Origin: Perkinsus marinus ATCC 50983
Lineage: Eukaryota > Perkinsozoa > Perkinsida > Perkinsidae
Direction: 5' to 3'
Assembly: GCF_000006405.1 (NCBI RefSeq)
Contig: NW_003216721.1
Coordinates: 7,775-39,785, forward strand
DNA length: 32,011 nucleotides
Below the pieces are notes generated by a model that searched no databases, was not told where the DNA came from, and worked only from the letters and a program-made list of their open reading frames with translations. The position numbers were made by a program, and so were the translations under genes. The first letter of the stretch is position 1. Each line of letters begins with the position of its first letter. Positions 10,246 through 18,318 of the stretch are shown here, piece by piece.

Positions 10246-10923
10246 TCAGTGCTTCTTCGACGTACTTTGACGATCCTCGGACTTGATCCTGGTTGATGGC
10301 TCCTGCTGCTTGATGTGCTGATACTTGCAGTTGCGACCAAAGCGACAATTACCACGGCTGTACTGCCTGCAGACTTCAGTCTGTCTCGGGCGATTTGTAG
10401 AGGCATGGGAGTGTGAGCTTCTCGAGCTATGACCACTCGGGTGGAAGGATTTATTGAGAGCTATTGAAGCTCGCCCGTTCTGCCTGTGCTTGGACAGGAT
10501 ATCTTGGTGGCCATCAGTTAGTTGCTTGCCCCACGCATCGTCAGAACTACCCATCGACAGTTCGGCTCGAACTTCAGCGTCAGCCGCTTGCATACAGGAG
10601 ACACCCGTACAGCGTCCAAGCTCAGCTATTCTGGCGGTGTACAACAAGACTTCGGTGGGGGTCATCTGGCCGAGCAGGCAAGCCGATAAGCCCCACCTGG
10701 ACAGGCGCAAGAAGAAGTCGGCCGCTTGGCAGGTAGCGTCATTAGAGGGCTTGTGATCTTCCTCGCCCAGTCGGAAGGTACCCGTAGTCTTGTCGAGTAG
10801 AAATGTATGAGTAGTCCCCGTACGGGTCACTATCGAAGCACCGTCACAGGCGGATAGGGGGACCATTCTCCGCACACGCATCTTCGCCAAGGTGGCTGGC
10901 TTCACCACGAAGCGCCCTGCCAC
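10246..10923 (-). CDS. gag-like protein with CCCH zinc finger, DIRS-like element (fossil)
   Basis: 225 codons. The C-terminal region has one CCCH finger (C-x7-C-x5-C-x3-H, in CRQYSRGNCRFGRNCKYQH, about residues 184-202) preceded by a Ser/His-rich linker. This is a nucleic-acid-binding finger type found in the gag position of some DIRS-like elements. The N-terminal part has no recognised domain. It lies between the upstream gag-like frame and the RT frame, all on the minus strand. Fossil entry. Confidence 0.6.
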   Translation of the reverse strand: MAGRFVVKPATLAKMRVRRMVPLSACDGASIVTRTGTTHTFLLDKTTGTFRLGEEDHKPSNDATCQAADFFLRLSRWGLSACLLGQMTPTEVLLYTARIAELGRCTGVSCMQAADAEVRAELSMGSSDDAWGKQLTDGHQDILSKHRQNGRASIALNKSFHPSGHSSRSSHSHASTNRPRQTEVCRQYSRGNCRFGRNCKYQHIKQQEPSTRIKSEDRQSTSKKH

Positions 10924-11023
10924 GCGAGTGCCATACTTTTCTTGAAACTGGCGTTATCGAAGCAGTAGGACCTCTTCGTCAAAGTCCTCTAACTGTTCAT
11001 CTCTCTTCCTCTTGGGAGCTCGT

Positions 11024-11404
11024 TCACCGTCGCTTTTCGTGGGCGCATACACCAGCAGGGGCTCGCAACACCACCAGGTTAGCTTCATCGGTGAGATCCC
11101 GGGCAAGTGTCTTGCACACGGACTTATCCAAGTCTTGGAGTAGTATTCCATTCGTCACCCCATTTTTGATGAGGCACGCTGCAACATCCTTTTGCGCAGC
11201 CAGGCTCGCATTGTTGCGTAGGAAGTCCGCAGCTTTGAGTGGGAGGCTGGCCAGGAGCTCGGCGGCGGCCCCGGCGAGTTCATCATGCTCAACATCCCCA
11301 ACCTCTTGATCTTGTTCCGCAGCGACCATTGCCTCCGCATCCACACGAGCAGCCTCGTCGGGTTGGACGATTCCGGCCATGATTGGCAAACGAAGGGGGA
11401 GCAA
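11024..11404 (-). CDS. putative first gag-like frame of the DIRS-like element (fossil)
   Basis: 126 codons, acidic and alanine-rich (DEAARVDAEAMVAAEQDQEVGDVE), with helical composition. It lies directly upstream of the zinc-finger frame on the same strand, so it is probably the N-terminal part of the structural protein. No domain was recognised. It could also be a chance frame. Confidence 0.4.
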   Translation of the reverse strand: MLPLRLPIMAGIVQPDEAARVDAEAMVAAEQDQEVGDVEHDELAGAAAELLASLPLKAADFLRNNASLAAQKDVAACLIKNGVTNGILLQDLDKSVCKTLARDLTDEANLVVLRAPAGVCAHEKRR

Positions 11405-12081
11405 ATATTCTGAGGGCGATACATTCCCCTCCGCAACTCAACAGAGTGATATTGAACTGAGAGACGCTCCTTCACCGGAGGGAGTTCAGCTCATGTCGCG
11501 CTTGCGATCAAAGGCTTTGCTTAAGCCGTTTGGACCAAAGTCCTCTCCGGCAGCTTCTATCCCTCCCATGCGAGCACCAGTGTACTCTTGGCAGTGGTCG
11601 CCTCCCCGCATGCCATAAGGGTGCTGGGGTAGACGAGTCCTACCAGCGTTTCACTGTTGCCGAGCTGGCGCTGCTCAGCTCGACTCGGAACACAGGTCGT
11701 GCAACCGACGCTGTGGCTCCCCGTGGAGCTTGAGTCGGAGACCTGTCCGAGACGCATGGGCCGAGGGACGGCGCTCAATGCCTTCGAAAGAGGCTCTCGC
11801 GGGGAGAGGCTTCTCTCAGAGATGCGTGCTTGCCAAAAGGCTTGACATCGTGGCGTTGGCGGCAGTGTGATGGCTGTGCCGGAAGGCTGGGCGGAGCTGG
11901 CGACATGAGGCACAAGAGAAAGACGCAATTATCTGACAAAGTCTCGGAGCTGACTCGTCCAGAGGCCTACGGAAGCTCTGCTTCGGTGAAACCGTGGGTA
12001 TCTTCGGGCGTTGGCGAAGGCGGTTGCGTTCCGGACGCACGCTGGTGAAGCGTCGCTCCGGGTTGACTTTTTAATGTTGGG

Positions 12082-13090
12082 TTAACGAGTTACCCCGTGA
12101 TAAACGATACTGTCTAATCCCGAAGAGGAGTCTCTCTTTCGCTCCAACTTATTCCATACCTCCTCGAAGAGAGAGTCGTCGATCATCGCAAGTACCCGCT
12201 CGGTTTCCTGGTCAGAGGACAGCTCAGTCAAGAGATCGTTACACGGCTGATCAGGCGTATGATGCCTGAAAACCTCATCATGCCACCTGGTGTAGATCCA
12301 AGAAGGGGGTGGCCTTAGGTTTCGCCCCTTTCTCCAAAATGCGACCATAATCACGCTCACTAGAGAGCTGGTTATAGAATCAGTGAGTTCGAGTCCTTCT
12401 AATCTCCTTGTTGTAGTTATTCCTGGCCTTCCTATACCGACTCCAAGCAGTAGCGCAGTCAGTGTTGTAGGATGTCCGCTGAAGAGATCTAACCTCCTTA
12501 CGAAGCATAGTCAGCCTGTCGCTCCACCAATCCGCAGAGTCCAGGTTGACCTCTAGTGAGTGCTCACTACGATGGCGGTCTTTGTCCGCCCGGATCTTAT
12601 CAGCCACCTTAACAATCGCGGGGTCAACGTCCATGGCTAGCATAAAGTCCGGTAGATCATGATACTAGTCAGAAGCCTCCAGCTTCAGGTCATCATAGCA
12701 AGCCATCTTATCCTTAGTAAGGCTATATACACGCTTAACCTTAATCAATGCCTTGTCAATCACTACCGTCGCCTCGATCAACAAATGATCATAGGGCCTT
12801 ACACCACCGATAGTTGACCAATCAACAATGTTCACAGCTGAAGAGAAACAGACGTCAATAGAAGATGTCTGATAGCCATTAATACCACCCCCAGGGGCTA
12901 GCCTTGTGAAAGTTGGCATAGAGGGATCATTGTAGATCCTAACGTCATTTTCTTCAACCCATCGAGCCAGCTTGGTTCCTCGACTCTTCTACCGAGTACT
13001 ACCGAAAGGGCCCTTACCCCATAACTCATTGTAAGCATTACTATCCGTGATTATCAGCCATTTGTCGTTTGTACAGACCAAGTTTTCTTC
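12082..13090 (-). pseudogene. LINE ORF2: endonuclease C-terminal half and linker to RT
   Basis: Reading down from about 13070: NDKWLIITDSNAYNELWGKG (endonuclease D-x-N block), RGTKLARWVEENDVRIYND, the P-T-F-T motif, SSIDVCFSS, and GGVRPYDHLLIEATVV (the S/D-H block that ends the AP-type endonuclease). Next come SADWWSDRLTMLRKEVRSL and YRKARNNYNKEIRRTR, a well-known linker pattern, then a frame change and SSSGLDSIVYHGV, which starts RT domain 0. The endonuclease nicks the target so the RT can prime. Stops at 12989-12991 and 12665-12667, and a frame change near 12360-12380, show it is broken. Confidence 0.8.
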
Positions 13091-13497
13091 TACTGGGCAA
13101 GGGTAACATCCATGTCTTCTGTAGCATCACAGTAGAGGCATAGAATCCAAATGAGGCCGACCTTTTCAACAACTAGATCTTGAGCTGAGAAGGATCGACT
13201 AAAAATAATATCCTCCCTGATCAGTACATAAGCCCTGCCACCGACAGCAGAAAAGACGAGTACCATCGAGAATCAAGACGGCCACCTTCACATATACATA
13301 AAATCTCAGGGGCACAGCCGGAGAATAGTCCAGTAATAGTACAATATGCTAAGCCAGCCCTTCTCGTCATAAATAGGAACCATCATAAACATTGCTTGAC
13401 CGCTGCTTCTCTGCTATCTTTTTGGACAGTCTTATCAAGCTTTCACATCTCATACTGTCAAAGGGGCCATGACCATCCTTATCACAGATCTTGCAGT

Positions 13498-13519
13498 GGC
13501 TCTTCAGAAGAGCCTCTCC
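13498..13519. repeat. near-perfect zigzag unit in LINE ORF1
   Basis: Hinge 13506 has 8-base arms and hinge 13513 has 4-base arms, again 7 apart. CTCT is repeated directly at a distance of 14. It deviates from the perfect pattern at two positions, so it is probably an older example. Confidence 0.8.
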
Positions 13520-13614
13520 CCCTTATAGCTGTTGCCTTCTCTGGGACGAGCTTTGGCTAAGTGGTCGGACGAACTGCAGATCTTACAAATGGGGTCCTTG
13601 TCATAACTCTTGAA

Positions 13615-13655
13615 GACCTCAAGCACGACTTCAAGTTGAAGTCGTGCTTGAGGTC
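13615..13655. repeat. 41-bp perfect palindrome, 20-base arms, 1-base hinge
   Basis: Arms 13615-13634 and 13636-13655 are exact reverse complements around G at 13635; the match stops at 13614/13656. It lies in the zinc-knuckle part of the LINE ORF1 and coincides with a change of reading frame. A random occurrence of this length is essentially impossible. Confidence 0.97.
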
Positions 13656-13862
13656 CCGGCTACCACAGCGGTAACAAACCGCAACAAAGCCAGTATCCAT
13701 CAATCTTACCCTTCTACAACTAACATAAGGGCGGTCAGGCAGCTGCTTACGGATGTCCTTCGTTATCCTGATGTAGGCTACTTGCCTAGTCGTTCTGATA
13801 ATCTTAATATCATTCGTGGTGCCATTCACATTGCTTAGAGATAGAAGATCTTTCACGAGCTC

Positions 13863-13883
13863 CTCTCCAGTGGAGAGTCTCTC
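13863..13883. repeat. probable zigzag unit cut by the assembly gap
   Basis: 7+1+7 palindrome 13863-13877 (hinge 13870) with a second hinge at 13877 (4-base arms) before the Ns begin at 13884. The hinge spacing of 7 fits the zigzag pattern. Confidence 0.6.
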
Positions 13884-13983
13884 NNNNNNNNNNNNNNNNN
13901 NNNNNNNNNNNNNNNNNNNNNNNNNNNNNNNNNNNNNNNNNNNNNNNNNNNNNNNNNNNNNNNNNNNNNNNNNNNNNNNNNNN
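13884..13983. other. assembly gap of 100 N
   Basis: Exactly 100 Ns, the usual placeholder for a gap of unknown size, inside LINE ORF1. Reading frames on the two sides therefore cannot be compared. Confidence 0.99.
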
Positions 13984-14984
13984 TCCGGATGTCTGAGGTA
14001 CGACCCTCTTTTTGTAATAGCTCCAACAGCTTATCACGTTCAGAGATATTCGGGCAACCCACTCCAACACCTTGAGCAAGCTGAAAAATATCAGTTCGAA
14101 TGCCTTTCTTCCTTATTATAGCCTTAACGTCGTTCACCTTGATAACGGGCAGATCAGCCTGGTAGGAAAGATCTCCTCTCTTTTATCAACGAGATCATCA
14201 TTAGCCATGGGCCATTTCTTGTCCATAAAAATAACAACAGAGTCCTTGGAGGTAGACTTTAACTCTCTCAAAGCTGACGTTCATTCCTTAGCCTCGAAGG
14301 CGGTGGAGGGGAAAGAAGTTCATCATCATCATTTTCATCACTATAATCACACCAACTTCCCGATCCGCCCTTAGGCGGATGCCTCACTAGTCTGAGTTGT
14401 GCGCCAGTCTTATTGCCAGATTCCATTGCCAGGGCTGAGCCAGTCTTCTCAGGGCTAGCAGCCTCAACAAAAGACTTCGTCCTATTCCTCACTTCCGCAG
14501 TGCTTGAGGAAGAACTCGAGTAGATACCTTCATTCTGAGTGGTCGCACCGTCTAGAACAGCCTCAAGTTGCCCGACCGTCTCAATGAGGGCCACATTTTC
14601 AGCTTCAAACTGATCAATACAATGTTTGAACTCAGACGAACGTATGGTTAATTCAGTGACCAGCGAATGAAGTATATTCGCAGTAACAGAGCTAATCTTG
14701 CCGTGCTCAATGTTTTTGTCAAACAGTCCTCTGCATGCTCTTATAATGTCAAGGAAGCTTGTCACCTTCCATGGCATATCCGACAAGCCAGTTTTATGAT
14801 AAACCTTTTATCTCTCAAAGCTCCTGGTCCGAGCTTCTTGATCGCCACCATAGCATCCGGAGTTGGTCAATTCATCATCATCAGTATCCGGAAGTGGTCT
14901 CTTCCACTGCTGCACGATGTCAGGAGGACGACGAGCGGCGGGGGAGGGAGGGGGGCATAGAAAAAGCGAATTGAACTACCTTGA

Positions 14985-15095
14985 GTGGATGTTGTGGATG
15001 TTGTTAATGTGGTGAATGTTGTCCATGTTGTGAATGCTGTTGTTTTCGTTGTTTTCGCTGTCGTTGTTGTTCTTGTTGTCGTTGTACTCTCGCTC
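14985..15095 (+). repeat. GTT/GTG-rich cryptic simple repeat
   Basis: About 110 bases of GTTGTGGATGTTGTT-like sequence on the plus strand at the junction between the LINE 5' end and the second DIRS-like element. The valine-rich or threonine-rich open frames it creates are artefacts of the repeat. It may belong to the leader of the DIRS-like element. Confidence 0.6.
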
Positions 15096-15213
15096 CTTCT
15101 CAAATGCGGAGTTCCAGCTTCTCTAGACTCAGTTCGATGCGGCCAGTCCGCTCACGGAGTCAGGTTCGGTTCTTACTTCACCTCTCTCTCCAGTTCAGTC
15201 GTGTTATTCCTAC

Positions 15214-16131
15214 ATGGTCAAACGACAATCTTCGTCTCGCGCCTCTTCTCCTCCCATACCGTCCAAGTCTACTAAATCGGTCGAATCGCCTTCTGCATCC
15301 AGATCTATCTTGCACCGCATCAAGCACCACTCTCCACATGCTACTTCAGCTGATGCTACTGCTACACCCCCCTCTCAAACTGAGGTCCACCAGCCTTTCG
15401 ACTCGCCGGACTCTAACGATTTCGATCATCATACTCTCAACCTCCCTGAGAGTCATATTCCTGCTCTTAGAGCAGTGCTCTACCTCGTGCTAACAACCTG
15501 TGCTAAACCTCCCGATGATTTTCGTTCTCATGTTCACGAATTTCAGCTACCTTCAACGGTGTCATCCTGTCCATCTCTTCGAGTTCCCGGTCACCTGGTC
15601 CCCGATTTTGGAAAGGAATGCGAACTTTCTTCTTTCCTCAATCGGCCTTGGCATGACTTCCTGCTTTCTAGCTGGAGTCGTATTAAAAACATCACTCCTT
15701 CTAACCCCCAATCTCTGGGCGCTCTTAGCACGGCTCTCATGGCCGCCATGGGTCTTATCAACCGCCTCTCCTTGAGCGGTCTCATTGATCTTATAGCCGG
15801 TATATGCTTCATGGGCTCCTTGATAGATCTCCGTTTCGGCAGAGATGGCACCTCACGTTGTCGTTGTGGACTGGATTGCCTCCTTGTCGAGCTTTGCGCA
15901 GCTATAACTGACGGACGTATCCCAGATTGTTCACTACGTTCTCCCACCAATCAACCATTTCCTCTGCTCGAGTCTATCTTAACCAGATTCTCCGGCTTCG
16001 TACCTCCTCCTCCCGCCTTCGCGACCTCTGCGCAAGGTAAAGGCAAAGGCAAAGGTTCCGTGGTCAAACCCTATTCTACCTCCTCTCCTACTACCGATTC
16101 TGCTACTACATCTGATATCAAACAACAATGA
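15214..16131 (+). CDS. gag-like frame of DIRS-like fossil no. 2
   Basis: 305 codons. The N-terminal 90 residues are Ser/Pro/His-rich and disordered. A helical central part follows (residues about 90-250), then a GKGKGKG basic tail. It is the first large frame of the element, in the structural-protein position. No conserved domain was recognised; assignment is by position. Zigzag unit at 15461-15482. Confidence 0.5.
   Translation: MVKRQSSSRASSPPIPSKSTKSVESPSASRSILHRIKHHSPHATSADATATPPSQTEVHQPFDSPDSNDFDHHTLNLPESHIPALRAVLYLVLTTCAKPPDDFRSHVHEFQLPSTVSSCPSLRVPGHLVPDFGKECELSSFLNRPWHDFLLSSWSRIKNITPSNPQSLGALSTALMAAMGLINRLSLSGLIDLIAGICFMGSLIDLRFGRDGTSRCRCGLDCLLVELCAAITDGRIPDCSLRSPTNQPFPLLESILTRFSGFVPPPPAFATSAQGKGKGKGSVVKPYSTSSPTTDSATTSDIKQQ
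15461..15482. repeat. zigzag unit, T = CTGCTCTA
   Basis: Perfect 7+1+7 palindromes with hinges at 15468 and 15475, within DIRS-like fossil no. 2. Confidence 0.95.
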
Positions 16132-16322
16132 TCTATTGTCATCCTTCTTTCCAGAAGCATTCCATTGACCCCTTGTTCATCACATTATGTCTCAATCAAC
16201 ATACTCATCTATCTCACTTCTTATCTGAGTCCATTTGATCATCGTTCCGAGTTGTTCCAATCTCTTACGGTGATGATACTATCTCTTTTCTGATCTCAAC
16301 TCTCAGTAGTTCACACTTCCTC

Positions 16323-17126
16323 ATGTCCGAACCAACCTCTCCCCCTCCTCTGAAACGTGCTCGTCGTGGCACTCGCAGCTGCAGACGCAGTCTCTTTCGT
16401 AGACTCAACAAAGCTCTCATCGCACATCATCTCTGCAACCTTCTAGAAATCGCTATTGAAGATGATCTCTTCATTCTTCGACCTACGTCAAACGATCAAG
16501 TCCTTTATGGATACCCTTTCGAGGGGAGCTCGAAGCATCTATTTCAAACACTCCAGAGGGTTGACGACTCCTCTCTCTCTTCTCCTTCGGATGTGCTCAC
16601 TTGGGCTACCCAGACCTCCTTCTCTACCAGAGGCTCTCCTATCCTCCCTACTGTGCTATTGGGTACTTTGGCTATACATTCAATGCTATCGGAATCAGAA
16701 CTCATTCTACTGCGTGCACACAATACATCGGTACTCTCAAACTTACTGGGGGACTCTCCTTCGTCAACGTCACAGGCCCCTACTTTCCCCAAGCTTGATC
16801 ATTGGAAACTCCGTAATATAGATACCCTCATCAAGCTCTCTCGATTTAGGGGTACATCGATAGTTGCCAATTTGGAACGTGGCTTTAACCTCTGCGGCAA
16901 CATCTCTGACGGTGGGTTGTTCACCGCTTCAAAACATCCTAAGGTCGCCTCCATCGACCCTTCGGCTCTGTCTACTACCAGACCAGCAGTGAATCGTTTG
17001 ATAAGGTATCTCCAAGGACCCATCAGTCATGATCCGGAGCTGAGATCAGCCGTCTGCGCAGATGTTGTTTCAGAAGCTTCTCTCGGTCGAGCTGTCGGTC
17101 CTCTTCCTGCCACTTCTCAGAAGTGA
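16323..17126 (+). CDS. second gag-like frame of DIRS-like fossil no. 2
   Basis: 267 codons with a basic N-terminus (KRARRGTRSCRRSLFRRLNK) that could bind nucleic acid or act as a nuclear signal, then a helical region. It lies between the first gag-like frame and the RT frame. No domain was recognised, so the role is inferred from position. The 190 bases before it (16132-16322) show nothing. Confidence 0.45.
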   Translation: MSEPTSPPPLKRARRGTRSCRRSLFRRLNKALIAHHLCNLLEIAIEDDLFILRPTSNDQVLYGYPFEGSSKHLFQTLQRVDDSSLSSPSDVLTWATQTSFSTRGSPILPTVLLGTLAIHSMLSESELILLRAHNTSVLSNLLGDSPSSTSQAPTFPKLDHWKLRNIDTLIKLSRFRGTSIVANLERGFNLCGNISDGGLFTASKHPKVASIDPSALSTTRPAVNRLIRYLQGPISHDPELRSAVCADVVSEASLGRAVGPLPATSQK

Positions 17127-17132
17127 CTTCTG
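17111..17132. repeat. zigzag unit, T = CACTTCTG
   Basis: Perfect 7+1+7 palindromes with hinges at 17118 and 17125, at the boundary between two coding pieces of DIRS-like fossil no. 2. Confidence 0.95.
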
Positions 17133-18070
17133 TCATCTCTACACAGCACCCATATTTCATCTTCCTTATATTCGGGATACGTCAATCAGACAAGATCCGC
17201 CTCATCTCCAACTACTCATATACCAACAACTCTCTGTGTCTGAATGCTTCTGCCAGTCTCTCGCACAAGGTTAGTATGCCTCGTATGACCCATCTCGCCG
17301 AGATAGCTCGTCGTCTAGGATCCTCACTCAAGCTTATTACCAAGCTTGACCATGAGAGTGCCTATCGTCAGCTCAGAATTACTAAAGAAGATCAGCTGCG
17401 CGCACTAGGACTCCATCTGGATGATCAACAGCTTCCAAAAATCGTTAAGCCTCTCAACAACATCCTCGGCTTAGAGGTTCATCTGGAACATGGAGGGCTA
17501 CTACCGGCACGGCGAGAAAAACTACTTGCAGATCTACTCTTGGCACAACACCAGCATCTTAGCATCACGTCCAAGTTCGCTGGACGTCTATCCTTCGCCT
17601 GTGACTCCCTCTTCGGGCGTGTGGGTCGTGCCTATGTTCGAACTATCATTCGTTATTCCCGAGGTCTTCCTATCGATTCTGCCCTCTTGAACACCTCACT
17701 CCGTACCCTATACTCATTGTTCAACACAGCTTCGAGGCCAAGAGATCTGGTTTATGAACTCTCTATCGCCCCACATCCGGTTCTAGCTTTCGCCGACGCT
17801 ACAGGATCGGGCGGTCTCGGTGTCGTCCTATTCGACAAATCTCAAGACAGTCTAGCCTTTGGTTTCACGAAATTTCCCAAGGCTAAATCCCCCCACATCA
17901 ACTCCTTGGAACTCTTAGCCGCCGATTTAGCTCTCAGCTCGGCGGCCAGGTGGCGCCTCGGCTCAGACATCATACTCTTCACCAACAACACAGTAGCTTC
18001 AGTGGTAGTGTTGTCAACACTACCACTGAAGCTATCATTTGTCGTGGGTCAAGCTATTCTCTCTCCTTGA
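17123..18070 (+). CDS. RT-RNase H remnant of DIRS-like fossil no. 2
   Basis: 315-codon frame. The early part has K-I-R-L-I-S-N-Y-S and LITKLDHESAYRQL, which are RT blocks. The later part has RNase H blocks FADATGSGGLGVVLF and SLELLAADLAL. The RT portion is shorter than usual for the family. A 41-bp palindrome lies at 17994-18034. Fossil entry. Confidence 0.65.
   Translation: MTSVISTQHPYFIFLIFGIRQSDKIRLISNYSYTNNSLCLNASASLSHKVSMPRMTHLAEIARRLGSSLKLITKLDHESAYRQLRITKEDQLRALGLHLDDQQLPKIVKPLNNILGLEVHLEHGGLLPARREKLLADLLLAQHQHLSITSKFAGRLSFACDSLFGRVGRAYVRTIIRYSRGLPIDSALLNTSLRTLYSLFNTASRPRDLVYELSIAPHPVLAFADATGSGGLGVVLFDKSQDSLAFGFTKFPKAKSPHINSLELLAADLALSSAARWRLGSDIILFTNNTVASVVVLSTLPLKLSFVVGQAILSP
17994..18034. 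repeat. 41-bp perfect palindrome, 20-base arms, 1-base hinge
   Basis: Arms 17994-18013 and 18015-18034 around T at 18014; the match stops at 17993/18035. It has the same dimensions as the palindrome at 13615-13655 but an unrelated sequence. Confidence 0.97.
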
Positions 18071-18318
18071 GCCAAGCTATTGCTAATATTTGGTTACATA
18101 TTGCATCCTTGGGCATAACCCACATATTCGTGACTCGCATATCCTCCTCATTGAATCCCGCTGACTGTGTTAGTCGAGGTGACTTTACAACTCCTTCGAT
18201 TAGAAGAGCAAAAAGGCTACCTCTCATCACGCCTACTTGGTGCGATTCTTGAGCTATACAGTTCTACTTACATTTTACATTGTAACCTTTCATATGGTCT
18301 CCCATCGTCGCTCACCAT

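Larger units (their letters stand above)
6170..12075 (-). mobile_element. DIRS-like tyrosine-recombinase retrotransposon (fossil no. 1)
   Basis: Minus strand. The coding order is gag-like (11404-11024), CCCH zinc-finger gag-like (10923-10246), RT-RNase H (10104-7831) and tyrosine recombinase (7514-6453). The element is inserted in the LINE, splitting its RT domain. The ends are approximate because I could not identify the terminal repeats. All four frames are long and open, so it looks nearly whole (perhaps none to two breaks) and rather young. The other pieces, about 6170-6452 and 11405-12075, hold no recognised gene and are probably its untranslated ends. Confidence 0.8.
12080..14960 (-). 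mobile_element. LINE (non-LTR retrotransposon), 5' part, degenerate
   Basis: Minus strand. ORF1-type sequence runs from about 14960 to 13440 and ORF2 endonuclease from about 13090, up to the linker before RT at 12082. The RT itself resumes at about 6160 on the far side of the DIRS-like insertion. Endonuclease plus zinc-knuckle ORF1 suggests the R1/Jockey/L1 branch. The copy has in-frame stops (for example TAG at 12989-12991 and at 12665-12667), several frame changes, an assembly gap and no 3' end, so it is dead. Confidence 0.8.
13440..14960 (-). pseudogene. LINE ORF1: RNA-binding protein with zinc knuckles, broken
   Basis: The first part (14786-14268, 172 aa open) has an extended helix around residues 10-80 (EFKHCIDQFEAENVALIETVGQLEAV, coiled-coil-like), then a Ser/acid-rich segment. 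The next piece, VNDVKAIIRKKGIRTDIFQLAQG... to 13984, and, beyond the gap, the frame 13856-13557 resemble the usual LINE ORF1 domain before the knuckles. Zinc knuckles follow in successive frames: CYRCGSRDLKH, CKICSSSDHLAKA and CKICDKDGHG. Two of the frame changes coincide with palindromes (13498-13519 and 13615-13655). An upstream in-frame TAA separates a further N-terminal stretch that reaches about 14960. Confidence 0.65.

Noticed and set aside
6170-12075. Inverted terminal repeats expected for a DIRS element
   Set aside because: I compared the sequence near 6160-6440 and 11880-12080 by eye and found no convincing match; the true ends may be elsewhere.
14985-15275. Valine-rich hydrophobic frame resembling a membrane protein
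   Set aside because: It is produced by the GTT/GTG simple repeat.
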